A program made the position numbers and the translations under genes. From an uncultured Lachnospiraceae bacterium (GTDB lineage: Bacteria > Bacillota > Clostridia > Lachnospirales > Lachnospiraceae), in the NCBI GenBank assembly GCA_947175305.1, contig CAMWMO010000097.1, forward strand, positions 1 to 6,522: a stretch of DNA of 6,522 nucleotides. Direction: 5' to 3'. Below the pieces are notes generated by a model that saw nothing but the letters and a program-made list of their open reading frames with translations, did not search any database and was not told the DNA's origin. This document shows positions 1 through 6,311 of this stretch, piece after piece; within the stretch, counting starts at the first letter, position 1, and every line of letters starts with the position of its first letter.

Positions 1-1
1 G

Positions 2-376
2 TTTATCTCCTTCGTGGCGGCCATTTCTCTCTTAGTGGGCGGCATCGGCGTTATGAACATTATGCTGGTGTCCGTGACGGAGCGGACGAGGGAGATCGGT
101 ATCCGCAAATCTCTCGGAGCCAGAACGAAGTCGATTCTTTTACAGTTTCTGGCGGAGGCGGGCATCATCACTCTGATCGGCGGTCTGATCGGAATTGCGC
201 TTGGCGTAATGGGAGCGGCCGCGGTCTGCGGCGCTCTGGGTTATGTGGCAAAGATCGATGCGCCCACGGTGGTCATTGCAGCGGCTTTTTCTTCCGGAGT
301 GGGTATCTTCTTCGGCATCTACCCGGCCAGAAAAGCAGCGAAGCTCAGTCCTATTGAGGCGCTCAGACACGAGTAA
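2..376 (+). CDS. MacB/FtsX-type ABC transporter permease, C-terminal part
   Basis: This is the last 124 residues of an integral membrane permease that starts upstream of the window. The frame is open from base 2, so the GTG at 14 is an internal codon and not a start. The segment MNIMLVSVTERTREIGIRKS followed by LGA is the hallmark cytoplasmic turn of MacB-like permeases. It is preceded by one hydrophobic helix (first 20 or so residues) and followed by two more (about residues 47-75 and 85-102 of the visible part). The protein ends in PARKAAKLSPIEALRHE, the usual MacB/FtsX family C-terminus. Such permeases pair with a LolD/MacB-type ATPase and act in peptide or antimicrobial export or in envelope stress; the substrate cannot be told from this piece. 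There is no hairpin with a T-run after the stop, so some readthrough into the next gene is possible. Confidence 0.93.
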   Translation, partial: FISFVAAISLLVGGIGVMNIMLVSVTERTREIGIRKSLGARTKSILLQFLAEAGIITLIGGLIGIALGVMGAAAVCGALGYVAKIDAPTVVIAAAFSSGVGIFFGIYPARKAAKLSPIEALRHE

Positions 377-385
377 CATTTTTCC

Positions 386-413
386 TTGCACTTTCAGGGA
401 TTTTTAGTATAAT
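386..413 (+). promoter_or_regulatory. Sigma-A promoter ahead of the YcxB-like/tsaE cluster
   Basis: A -35 box TTGCAC at 386-391 is separated by 16 bases from a perfect -10 box TATAAT at 408-413. Transcription should begin near 419-421, only a few bases before the ATG at 424, so little or no leader is expected. The promoter lies in the 47-base gap after the permease gene and is the best candidate for driving the tsaE-tsaB-rimI cluster. Confidence 0.7.
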
Positions 414-423
414 AGATTTCAGT

Positions 424-903
424 ATGGAAATCGAATTTGATATAAAAATAACACCGAATGTTTTATATGATTATATGCTGCAGCACACCTACTCTCGTCT
501 CCCCGGGCTTATGGGAACGCTTGTAGGTGTGTTACTGTTGTTTCTTTTTGCGGCGAACAGACAGCCTCTCATTCTGATCATCGCTCTGGTGGTTTTGCTC
601 TATCTGCCCTGGACGCTTTTTTTGCGGGCGGCCACGCAGGCGAAGTCGACCCCGGCCTTTCAGAAACCGCTTCATTATAAGCTGACAGAGGAGGGAATTC
701 AGGTATCCCAGGACGAGACCGTGGAGCAGATGGCATGGGAGGGGATGGTGAAAGCGATCTCCACACCCAAGAGCATCGTGGTCTACACCACGGCGGTGAA
801 TGCCTGCATTTTTCCGAAAAAAGATTTGGGAGATGGGAAATATAAGGTCATTGAGATCATTTCCACCCATATGCCGCCAAAGAAGGTGAAGATTCGTGGA
901 TAA
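424..903 (+). CDS. YcxB-like membrane protein of unknown function
   Basis: This 159-residue protein opens with a short amphipathic beta-like stretch (EIEFDIKIT, 2-10), has two predicted membrane helices close together (about 28-44 and 49-67) and ends in a soluble domain (about 80-158). The soluble domain contains YKLTEEGIQVSQDETVEQMA, a W, and an IFPKKDL segment, the pattern of the YcxB-like C-terminal domain. Family function is not established; it is a small two-helix inner membrane protein with a cytosolic tail. The ATG at 424 gives the family-typical N-terminus but has no Shine-Dalgarno site, and the -10 box of the promoter ends 10 bases upstream, so it may be translated from a leaderless message. 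Its last 8 bases overlap tsaE, and the tsaE ribosome site lies inside it. The position in front of tsaE suggests co-transcription rather than a proven shared role. Confidence 0.85.
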   Translation: MEIEFDIKITPNVLYDYMLQHTYSRLPGLMGTLVGVLLLFLFAANRQPLILIIALVVLLYLPWTLFLRAATQAKSTPAFQKPLHYKLTEEGIQVSQDETVEQMAWEGMVKAISTPKSIVVYTTAVNACIFPKKDLGDGKYKVIEIISTHMPPKKVKIRG

Positions 904-1345
904 AATATTTGAAAGCCATAGCGCAGCGGAGACATTTGCATATGGGAAGGTCATTGGCGAAAAAGCCGTTCCGGGAGAGGTCTATACGCTGATCGGGGAT
1001 CTTGGCGTGGGGAAGACAGTGTTTACCCAGGGTGTGGCGGCGGGACTTGGCATCACGGAGCCGGTAAGCAGTCCAACCTTTACGATTTTGCAAAGCTATG
1101 AGGGGGGAAGGCTCCCCTTTTATCATTTTGATGTGTACCGCATCGGGGATGTGGAGGAGATGGAGGAAATCGGCTATGACGACTGCTTCTACGGGGAGGG
1201 TATCTGTCTGATCGAGTGGGCGGATCTGATCAGCGAGATCCTGCCGGAGAAATATACCCGCATCACCATAGAAAAGGATTTGACACAGGGATTTGATTAC
1301 AGAAAGATTATAATAGAGGCAAGAAATGAAAATACTGGCGCTTGA
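896..1345 (+). CDS. tsaE: tRNA threonylcarbamoyladenosine biosynthesis ATPase TsaE
   Basis: TsaE is a cytosolic P-loop ATPase that works with TsaB and TsaD to make t6A37 in tRNAs reading ANN codons; its ATP hydrolysis is thought to reset the TsaBD complex. The 149-residue length fits the family. Visible motifs are the Walker A loop GDLGVGKT (34-41), the switch SSPTF (58-62), HFDVYR (77-82) and IEWAD (106-110), which holds the conserved Glu-Trp pair. The start is GTG at 896, supported by AAGGTG at 883-888 seven bases upstream and by the normal N-terminus this gives. It overlaps the preceding gene by 8 bases and tsaB by 20, pointing to coupled translation in one operon. No key residue is missing. 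Confidence 0.97.
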   Translation: MDKIFESHSAAETFAYGKVIGEKAVPGEVYTLIGDLGVGKTVFTQGVAAGLGITEPVSSPTFTILQSYEGGRLPFYHFDVYRIGDVEEMEEIGYDDCFYGEGICLIEWADLISEILPEKYTRITIEKDLTQGFDYRKIIIEARNENTGA

Positions 1346-2060
1346 CAGCTCCGGCCTGGTAGCCAGTGTGGCTTTGGCGGAGGACGACAATTTAATCGCG
1401 GAGTATACCGTGCAGTATAAGAAGACCCATTCCCAGACGCTTCTGCCCATGCTTGAGGAGATAAGCAGGATGGTGGAGCTGGATCTTGCTTCGGTGGATG
1501 CCATTGCGGTGGCGGCGGGTCCCGGTTCCTTTACGGGTCTGCGGATCGGTTCCGCTACGGCGAAGGGACTTGCGTTCGCCCTGCAAAAGCCTATTGTGCC
1601 GGTGCCTACTGTGGACGGACTGGCCTATCAGATGTACGGTGCGCAGTCTCTGGTATGTCCCATCATGGATGCCAGAAGGAATCAGGTATACACCGGCATT
1701 TATGAATTTGTTGGGGACCAAAGTAGTCAATATAAATATGAAATGCGTGTCATAAAGGAACAGTGTGCAGTCGCTTTTGACGAGATTGCCGCGGTTTTGA
1801 ATGGACTTGACAGAAGTGTCATATTTCTGGGAGACGGCGTGCCGGTCTTTCAGGAGAGGATGGCGCAGGTGATGCAGGTGCCATACCAGACAGCGCCCCT
1901 GCACCGTGCCAGACAATCGGCGGCTGCGATCGCTGCGCTGGGCAGTCTCTATTATGCGCAGGGTAAGGTGGAGAGCGGGGCTGAGCACGCGCCGGAATAT
2001 CTGCGGCTCTCTCAGGCGGAACGGGAGCGTGCCGAGAAAGAGCAGGGTGCGGCGCTATGA
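1326..2060 (+). CDS. tsaB: tRNA threonylcarbamoyladenosine biosynthesis protein TsaB
   Basis: TsaB is the catalytically inactive ASKHA-fold partner of TsaD and the dimerisation platform of the bacterial t6A transferase. The 244-residue product shows the family's LALDSS strand (4-9), the HSQTLLPML segment (35-43) and the signature GPGSFTGLRIG (65-75), then PIMDARRNQVY near residue 112. The C-terminal half (about 125-244) is more variable, as usual, and ends in a charged helix that reaches the stop. The ATG at 1326 has AGAGG at 1315-1319 six bases upstream and lies inside tsaE. The stop overlaps the rimI start in an ATGA. The tsaE-tsaB-rimI order is a common Firmicute arrangement. Confidence 0.97.
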   Translation: MKILALDSSGLVASVALAEDDNLIAEYTVQYKKTHSQTLLPMLEEISRMVELDLASVDAIAVAAGPGSFTGLRIGSATAKGLAFALQKPIVPVPTVDGLAYQMYGAQSLVCPIMDARRNQVYTGIYEFVGDQSSQYKYEMRVIKEQCAVAFDEIAAVLNGLDRSVIFLGDGVPVFQERMAQVMQVPYQTAPLHRARQSAAAIAALGSLYYAQGKVESGAEHAPEYLRLSQAERERAEKEQGAAL

Positions 2061-2491
2061 TTGTTTATCGCGAGATGAAAGAGGAGGATGTTCCCTTTAT
2101 CAGCCGGTTGGAGGAGGAAACTTTTTCCATGCCCTGGTCGGCAGCATCCTTTTTACAGATGATCGAGAAGGAGGATGCCAGATACTATGTGGCGGAGGAG
2201 GATGGGAAACTTCTTGGAGGCTGTGGACTGCTTCTGATCGCCGGGGAGGGAAATATCACTAATGTGGTGGTCATTCCCGAAGCCAGAAGAAGAGGCGTTG
2301 CTGCGGGAATGCTCGGCCATCTGCTTGCAGAGGGCGACCGCGAGGGACTTACGGCCTACACGCTGGAAGTGCGGGTCAGCAATCAGGCGGCCATCGCCCT
2401 TTATGAGAAGCTGGGTTTTGTGTCTGAGGGCATTCGTCCCGATTTTTACGAAAAACCAACGGAAGATGCTATGATCATGTGGAAGAGATAG
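2057..2491 (+). CDS. rimI: Ribosomal protein alanine N-acetyltransferase RimI (GNAT)
   Basis: RimI is a cytosolic GNAT enzyme that uses acetyl-CoA to acetylate N-terminal alpha-amines, classically alanine of ribosomal protein bS18. The 144-residue length is typical. The acetyl-CoA loop is RRRGVA (77-82) after the strand NVVVIP (69-74). LEVR (103-106) supplies Glu104 and LYEKLGF (115-121) supplies Tyr116, which correspond to the catalytic Glu103/Tyr115 pair described for enterobacterial RimI; RPDFYEKPTEDAMIM (127-141) closes the fold. The ATG at 2057 overlaps the tsaB stop (ATGA) and follows AGGGTG at 2044-2049. It is the last gene of the overlapping block. The true substrate in clostridia is uncertain, since GNATs beside tsaB are named RimI largely by context and similarity. 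Confidence 0.93.
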   Translation: MIVYREMKEEDVPFISRLEEETFSMPWSAASFLQMIEKEDARYYVAEEDGKLLGGCGLLLIAGEGNITNVVVIPEARRRGVAAGMLGHLLAEGDREGLTAYTLEVRVSNQAAIALYEKLGFVSEGIRPDFYEKPTEDAMIMWKR

Positions 2492-2533
2492 GCAATGCAT
2501 GGAACAATTACCACGGTGATTGCACATTTTGTC

Positions 2534-2542
2534 TGATAGAAT
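2534..2542 (+). promoter_or_regulatory. Possible extended -10 element upstream of the small zinc-binding-type gene
   Basis: TGATAGAAT forms an extended -10 (TG, one base, TAGAAT). No good -35 box lies at 16-18 bases, though extended -10 promoters can do without one. Transcription would start near 2549, leaving a leader of about 70 bases that contains the dyad at 2562-2585. This is weak evidence for a second promoter inside the cluster. Confidence 0.35.
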
Positions 2543-2561
2543 AGAGATGATGTGGCTCATG

Positions 2562-2585
2562 GATAGTCGCACATAAGCGACAATC
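2562..2585 (+). promoter_or_regulatory. Imperfect hairpin/dyad in the leader after rimI
   Basis: GATAGTCGC (2562-2570) pairs with GCGACAATC (2577-2585) around a six-base loop: eight pairs with one A-A mismatch. It has no T-run, so it is not an intrinsic terminator. It lies about 20 bases before the ribosome site of the next gene and could be a leader stem, a processing stabiliser or an operator. No regulator can be named. Confidence 0.4.
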
Positions 2586-2606
2586 AGATTATGATGAGAA
2601 AAAGGT

Positions 2607-2611
2607 GGAGG
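2607..2611 (+). promoter_or_regulatory. Ribosome binding site fixing the start at 2618
   Basis: GGAGG, within the longer purine run AAGGTGGAGGA, lies six bases before ATG 2618. This selects 2618 over the in-frame ATG pair at 2591/2594, which lies upstream of this site and would have to be translated through it. Confidence 0.8.
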
Positions 2612-2617
2612 ATTGAC

Positions 2618-2860
2618 ATGCGTGTTTATGAAGAAAAGAAAAAAATGACCAAGGTAGTCTGCAATGCCTGCGGCAAAAAATTGCTGGTAGAAAATGGCAT
2701 TTTAAAAGAGGAGTGCATCCATGTGGAGCACGATTTCGGTTTCTTTGGCACCAGAGACGGAGAAAGCGACAGCTTTGACCTGTGTGAGGCTTGTTACGAG
2801 AAGCTGATCGCCGGTTTTGCTGTTCCGGTGGACAAACGGGAGAGAGTGGAACTTCTCTGA
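2618..2860 (+). CDS. Small four-cysteine (zinc-binding-type) protein, function unknown
   Basis: This 80-residue soluble protein carries two knuckles, CNAC (15-18) and CEAC (56-59), 38 residues apart, which together look like a single zinc site. A further Cys33 and histidines 35 and 38 lie between them. The middle part, DFGFFGTRDGESDSFDLCEA (39-58), is compact and aromatic-rich, typical of small zinc ribbons in which a beta hairpin spans the knuckles. There is no membrane segment, signal peptide or recognisable DNA-binding domain. I recognise it only as the kind of conserved small protein seen in Lachnospiraceae, without a named function. It sits 126 bases after rimI and 34 before rnz, all on one strand, so it is probably co-transcribed with rnz. 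Zinc binding is inferred from cysteine spacing alone. Confidence 0.82.
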   Translation: MRVYEEKKKMTKVVCNACGKKLLVENGILKEECIHVEHDFGFFGTRDGESDSFDLCEACYEKLIAGFAVPVDKRERVELL

Positions 2861-2862
2861 GA

Positions 2863-2886
2863 CTACCTTCGTATTAATGAAAGTAG
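2863..2886 (+). promoter_or_regulatory. Hairpin overlapping the rnz ribosome binding site
   Basis: CTACCTTC (2863-2870) can pair with GAAAGTAG (2879-2886), seven pairs and one C-A mismatch around an eight-base loop. The 3' arm takes in the first two bases of the rnz Shine-Dalgarno AGGAG (2885-2889), so folding would partly hide it. It lies between the stop at 2860 and the rnz start at 2895 and lacks a T-run, so it is not a terminator. Confidence 0.4.
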
Positions 2887-2894
2887 GAGTATAT

Positions 2895-3803
2895 ATGTTA
2901 GATATCTGTTTACTCGGTACGGGAGGGATGATGCCTCTGCCCCACAGGTGGCTTACCTCGCTGATGGCGAGATACAACGGCGCCAGTATATTGATTGATT
3001 GTGGGGAGGGTACCCAGATCGCTATGAAAGAGAAAGGCTGGAGCCCGAAGCCTATCGATGTGATCTGTTTTACGCACTTTCATGCAGATCACATCAGTGG
3101 GCTTCCGGGGATGCTGCTCACTATGGGCAACGCGGAGCGCACAGAACCCCTTCTGATGATTGGTCCCAAAGGATTGACCAGGGTAGTTAACTCATTGCGC
3201 GTGATCGCGCCGGAGCTTCCTTTCACGATTGAATGTCTGGAGATCACGGAGCCGGAGCAGGTATTTTCATTCAATGGTTTTCGGATAGAAACCTTTCGAG
3301 TCAACCATAACGTAGTCTGTTACGGGTACAATATCGTGATTGACCGCATCGGAAAATTTGATGTGGAACGTGCACAGGCACTAAATATTCCCAGAAATTA
3401 CTGGAATCCTCTGCAAAAAGGTGAGATAATAGAAATAGACGGACAGACCTTCACGCCGCAGATGGTGTTGGGGGAGGCACGCAAAGGACTGAAGGTCACC
3501 TACTGCACAGATACAAGACCCACCGAGAGCATTGTCAAAAACGCAGCGGAGGCGGATCTTTTTATCTGCGAAGGCATGTACGGTGAACCGGAAAAGGCGC
3601 AGAAGGCAAAAGAATACAAGCATATGACATTTTATGAGGCAGCGAAGCTGGCGAAGCAGGCCAAGGTACAGGAGCTGTGGCTGACACACTACAGTCCTTC
3701 CCTGATTCGTCCGGAAGAGTATATGCAGCAGGTATGGAAGATCTTTCCAAACGCGGTGGCTGCCAGGGACGGCAGGAGCGTGGATCTTTTGTTTCAGGAT
3801 TGA
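2895..3803 (+). CDS. rnz: Ribonuclease Z (tRNA 3' endonuclease), metallo-beta-lactamase fold
   Basis: RNase Z is a cytosolic zinc endonuclease that cuts tRNA precursors after the discriminator base, before CCA addition. The 302-residue length is that of the short bacterial form. Visible metal and catalytic residues are HFHADH (61-66), His138 in VNHNV, Asp206 in TDTRPTE and His265 in LTHYSP, with His243 in YKHMT. GEGTQ (37-41) near the N-terminus is also typical. The arm region GKFDVERAQALNIPR (153-167) to KGE (175-177) is present, but NYWNP stands where most relatives have a Gly-Pro motif. I chose ATG 2895 because AGGAG (2885-2889) lies five bases upstream and LDICLLGTGG is the normal start of the fold; the in-frame ATG 2877 has no ribosome site. 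The cluster context of t6A genes and CCA-less tRNA genes fits. A different nuclease or hydrolase role for this divergent member cannot be excluded. Confidence 0.88.
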   Translation: MLDICLLGTGGMMPLPHRWLTSLMARYNGASILIDCGEGTQIAMKEKGWSPKPIDVICFTHFHADHISGLPGMLLTMGNAERTEPLLMIGPKGLTRVVNSLRVIAPELPFTIECLEITEPEQVFSFNGFRIETFRVNHNVVCYGYNIVIDRIGKFDVERAQALNIPRNYWNPLQKGEIIEIDGQTFTPQMVLGEARKGLKVTYCTDTRPTESIVKNAAEADLFICEGMYGEPEKAQKAKEYKHMTFYEAAKLAKQAKVQELWLTHYSPSLIRPEEYMQQVWKIFPNAVAARDGRSVDLLFQD

Positions 3804-3812
3804 GAGTGAGAC

Positions 3813-3819
3813 AAGGAGG
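3813..3819 (+). promoter_or_regulatory. Strong ribosome binding site for the anchored protein
   Basis: AAGGAGG lies five bases before ATG 3825, the best Shine-Dalgarno match in the window. It sits in the 21-base gap after the rnz stop. Confidence 0.8.
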
Positions 3820-3824
3820 GAACT

Positions 3825-4394
3825 ATGAAAGATTCAAAAACAGTTAGAATCGTGATCGTAGCAGTGGTTCTTGCGGTTATCGTTTTGGTATTTTTTTCTT
3901 ATCAGGGAAACCGGAGTAAGCGGCAGCAGGTGTCGGAGGCGGTGTCGGCTACGGTGGTACAAAATGTGCTGATGAAGGATCTGGAGCATAGTTATCCGCC
4001 CACACCCAAGGAAGTGGTGAAATACTACGCGGAGATTACGGAGTGTTTCTATAATGAAGAGTACAGCGATGAGGATTTGACCAAGCTTGCCAATAAGATC
4101 CAGCATCTCTACGATGTAGAATTGATAGCCAATCAGGAGAACTATCTTGAAGATCTTCGGCAGGAGATTCAGGATATGAAGAAAAACAAATACACCATCG
4201 CCAGCTATGAGGTTTCCGCCAGTACCGATGTGGAGTTCTTTGACCAGGACGGGGATTCCTATGCCAGATTATACTGTACTTTCAATATAAAGCAGGAAAA
4301 CAGCTCACGCATTACGTCCCTGGAGCGTTTTGTGCTCAGAAAGGATGTAGATGGGCACTGGAAGATACTGGGCTGGGAGCTTGTGGAGGATTAA
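3825..4394 (+). CDS. Membrane-anchored protein of unknown function (possibly DUF6715-like)
   Basis: This 189-residue protein has a basic N-terminus (MKDSKTVR) followed by one strongly hydrophobic helix (about 7-26), then an arginine/lysine-rich flank. That is the layout of an uncleaved signal anchor with the rest outside the cell; there is no lipobox cysteine. The outer part is acidic and helical (about 55-125, rich in Glu, Asp, Tyr) and ends in a beta-rich segment (about 130-189) closing with [12 protein letters not shown]. That last pattern recalls NTF2-like folds, but this is inference. It resembles conserved Lachnospiraceae hypotheticals that I believe are grouped as DUF6715; I could not check. 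The gene starts 21 bases after rnz and its end holds the only ribosome site for tsaD, so it is part of the operon. Confidence 0.82.
   Translation: MKDSKTVRIVIVAVVLAVIVLVFFSYQGNRSKRQQVSEAVSATVVQNVLMKDLEHSYPPTPKEVVKYYAEITECFYNEEYSDEDLTKLANKIQHLYDVELIANQENYLEDLRQEIQDMKKNKYTIASYEVSASTDVEFFDQDGDSYARLYCTFNIKQENSSRITSLERFVLRKDVDGHWKILGWELVED
4385..4389 (+). promoter_or_regulatory. Ribosome binding site for tsaD, widely spaced
   Basis: GGAGG sits in the last codons of the preceding gene, 12 bases before ATG 4402, which is longer than the 5-7 bases seen for its neighbours. It is the only good site near any in-frame tsaD start. Confidence 0.55.
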
Positions 4395-4401
4395 AGACGG
4401 C

Positions 4402-5448
4402 ATGGAGAACAAGAGAAACGGCGCCGATGCGTCTGTGACGATCCTGGCGATAGAGTCCTCCTGTGATGAGACGGCGGCGGCGGTGGTTCGGGATGGCAGA
4501 GAGGTGCTGTCCAATGTGATCTCATCTCAGATCGATCTGCACACACTTTATGGGGGCGTGGTGCCGGAGATTGCGTCCCGCAAGCATATCGAGAAGATCA
4601 ATCAGGTGATGGAGCAGGCCCTTAAGGAGGCGGGGAAGAAACTGCCCGATATGGACGCCATCGCGGTCACCTACGGGCCGGGCCTCGTAGGAGCGCTTCT
4701 GGTGGGCGTATCGGCGGCCAAGGCGGTTAGCTTTGCATCAGGGATACCCCTGATCGGGGTGCATCACATCGAAGGGCATATAAGTGCCAATTACATAGAA
4801 AATAAGGATCTGGAGCCTCCTTTTGTCTGTCTGGTCGTATCGGGCGGACATTCTCATTTGGTGGTGGTGAAGGACTACGGCGAATATGAGATTTTGGGGC
4901 GTACCAGAGATGATGCGGCGGGAGAGGCCTTTGACAAGGTGGCACGCGCTATCGGTCTGGGATATCCCGGCGGACCCAAGATTGACAGTGTTTCCAGGGA
5001 GGGGAATCCCGACGCTATTGCCTTTCCAAGAGCGAAGGTGGGAGACTCTGACTACGATTTTAGCTTCAGCGGTTTAAAGTCCGCTGTGCTGAACTATCTC
5101 AATTCTTGTGAGATGAAGGGGGAGCCGATCTGTCAGGCGGATGTGGCGGCGTCCTTCCAGAAGGCGGTGGTGGATGTGCTTACAGAGCATTCCATGCACG
5201 CTATAGAGGAGAGCGGCATCAAGAAGTTTGCTATTGCGGGAGGTGTGGCCTCCAACTCGTCTCTGCGGGCTGCGCTCACGCAGGCATGTGCCGAGAGAGG
5301 GATTGCTTTCTATCACCCGTCGCCCATCCTGTGCACGGACAACGCGGCGATGATCGGCACGGCGGCTTACTATGAGTATGTGAAAGGCGTGCGGCACGGG
5401 TATGATCTGAATGCGGTGCCGAATTTAAAATTAGGGGATAAAGTATGA
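4402..5448 (+). CDS. tsaD: tRNA N6-adenosine threonylcarbamoyltransferase TsaD
   Basis: TsaD is the catalytic subunit of the t6A complex: it moves threonylcarbamoyl from its AMP adduct to A37 of tRNA. The 348-residue product has the full ASKHA/Kae1 signature: ESSCDET (18-24), [12 protein letters not shown] (51-62), [12 protein letters not shown] (91-102), the metal site HHIEGH (121-126), SGGHSH (147-152), GEAFDK (174-179), GYPGGP (187-192), GGVASN (280-285) and CTDNAAMI (311-318) with the metal-binding Asp313. ATG 4402 gives about 12 residues before the usual TILAIESS start; the upstream in-frame ATG 4351 lies within the preceding gene and lacks a ribosome site, and GTG 4435 also lacks one. 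The stop overlaps the ispD start (ATGA). It is separated from tsaE-tsaB-rimI by three genes. Confidence 0.97.
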   Translation: MENKRNGADASVTILAIESSCDETAAAVVRDGREVLSNVISSQIDLHTLYGGVVPEIASRKHIEKINQVMEQALKEAGKKLPDMDAIAVTYGPGLVGALLVGVSAAKAVSFASGIPLIGVHHIEGHISANYIENKDLEPPFVCLVVSGGHSHLVVVKDYGEYEILGRTRDDAAGEAFDKVARAIGLGYPGGPKIDSVSREGNPDAIAFPRAKVGDSDYDFSFSGLKSAVLNYLNSCEMKGEPICQADVAASFQKAVVDVLTEHSMHAIEESGIKKFAIAGGVASNSSLRAALTQACAERGIAFYHPSPILCTDNAAMIGTAAYYEYVKGVRHGYDLNAVPNLKLGDKV

Positions 5449-6188
5449 ACAAAAAGAGATGTACCGCAGTCGTTCTTGCGGCGGGGAGCGGCAGCCGCAT
5501 GAAAAGCGATGTGGCAAAGCAGTATATGCTTTTGCGGGGAAAGCCGTTACTCTGGTATGCGCTGGATGCGGTGGAGAGATCCGAACTGATCGACGACTGT
5601 ATTCTGGTCACGGACCGGGAGACATTGCTGAACGGGTATGTGGCAAAGGAGATTGTGGAACAATACGGTTTTCATAAAGTGGACACGATCGTTGCGGGTG
5701 GCAGAGAACGGTATGATTCTGTCTATCAGGCATTGAAGGTGATTGCTGACGGAGATATGGCGGTTCCTAACAGGGACGGCTATATTTTTATCCATGACGG
5801 GGCAAGGCCCTTTTTGACGGAGGAGATCCTGCAGCGCTGTTATGAGGCGGTGACAAAATATCACGCCTGTGTGGCAGGAATGCCCGTAAAGGATACCATC
5901 AAGATCGTGGACGGGGAAGGCTATGCCTTGCGCACGCCCGACAGAAGCAGCGTGTGGCAGGTGCAGACCCCCCAGGTTTTCGATACACCCTTGATTCTTT
6001 CCGCCTATGAAAAGCTTATGCAGGAGCAGGAGAGGCTTTTGCGGGAGGGAATTCGGATCACGGACGATGCCATGGTGGTGGAGACGCTGATGGGCAGCTC
6101 TGTCAAGCTTGTGGAGGGATCCTATCAGAATATCAAGATCACTACGCCGGAGGATATGGCTGTGGCGGAAGCCTTTTTGAAGGCATGA
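5445..6188 (+). CDS. ispD: 2-C-methyl-D-erythritol 4-phosphate cytidylyltransferase IspD
   Basis: IspD joins MEP to CTP, giving CDP-ME and pyrophosphate, the third step of the MEP isoprenoid pathway in the cytosol. The 247 residues show the nucleotide loop [11 protein letters not shown] (9-19) with KQY (25-27), so Arg18 and Lys25 match the E. coli Arg20/Lys27 pair. Next come [10 protein letters not shown] (84-93), HDGARP (117-122), PVKDTIK (147-153), DR then QTPQVF (166-179), TDDA (206-209) and NIKITTPED (229-237). It is slightly longer than the usual 225-236 residues, mainly through small loops. ATG 5445 overlaps the tsaD stop, and AGGGG (5433-5437) lies seven bases upstream, so translation is coupled to tsaD. 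IspD/IspF fusions exist in other bacteria, but this one stops without an IspF domain. The related TarI/Bcs1-type enzymes are less likely given the motifs. Confidence 0.93.
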   Translation: MNKKRCTAVVLAAGSGSRMKSDVAKQYMLLRGKPLLWYALDAVERSELIDDCILVTDRETLLNGYVAKEIVEQYGFHKVDTIVAGGRERYDSVYQALKVIADGDMAVPNRDGYIFIHDGARPFLTEEILQRCYEAVTKYHACVAGMPVKDTIKIVDGEGYALRTPDRSSVWQVQTPQVFDTPLILSAYEKLMQEQERLLREGIRITDDAMVVETLMGSSVKLVEGSYQNIKITTPEDMAVAEAFLKA

Positions 6189-6240
6189 GGAAGAAAAATG
6201 AGGAGAGCGAAACAAAGAATGGAAAAATGTAAAAATTAGG

Positions 6241-6269
6241 TTGACATGAAAATCTATTTTTGCTAGAAT
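6241..6269 (+). promoter_or_regulatory. Strong sigma-A promoter for the serine tRNA genes
   Basis: A consensus -35 TTGACA (6241-6246), a 17-base spacer, and an extended -10, TGC then TAGAAT (6264-6269). A-tracts at about 6223-6235 just upstream could serve as an UP element. Transcription should start near 6276-6277, about 35 bases before the first tRNA. The strength is what one expects for a stable-RNA promoter. Confidence 0.85.
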
Positions 6270-6298
6270 AATTTTTGCGCTCGACGTAAATTATGGGT

Positions 6299-6311
6299 GT
6301 GTTGCGAACAC
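6299..6311 (+). other. Short hairpin abutting the 5' end of tRNA-Ser(UGA)
   Basis: GTGTT (6299-6303) pairs with AACAC (6307-6311) around a GCG loop, ending exactly one base before the mature tRNA 5' end at 6312. It would lie in the precursor leader at the RNase P site. It may influence processing or simply be chance in a short leader. Confidence 0.4.

Noticed and set aside
857..1504. Long minus-strand reading frame (215 codons) opposite tsaE and the start of tsaB.
   Set aside because: It lies wholly opposite well-recognised genes, has no ribosome site of note and its translation resembles no known protein; it is a shadow of the coding strand.
2492..2523. GCAAT/ATTGC inverted repeat just after rimI as a terminator.
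   Set aside because: The arms are five bases with uneven interior loops and no T-run follows, so it is not convincing.
2591..2617. Upstream in-frame ATG (2591) as start of the small cysteine protein.
   Set aside because: The strong GGAGG at 2607-2611 lies inside that extension and six bases before ATG 2618, so 2618 is the better start.
5547..6215. Minus-strand reading frame (222 codons) opposite ispD.
   Set aside because: It mirrors ispD, is rich in His, Arg and Ser as antisense shadows are, and shows no domain.
6198..6239. Mini-ORF of 13 codons after ispD with GAGGA six bases upstream.
   Set aside because: It is very short, has no recognisable regulatory codon run, and ends just before the tRNA promoter -35 box; its purine-rich start is expected by chance in this A-rich gap.
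6189..6240. Search for a terminator of ispD in the gap before the tRNA promoter.
   Set aside because: No stem followed by a T-run is visible; the A-tracts fit an UP element better. Where the ispD message ends is not clear from this window.
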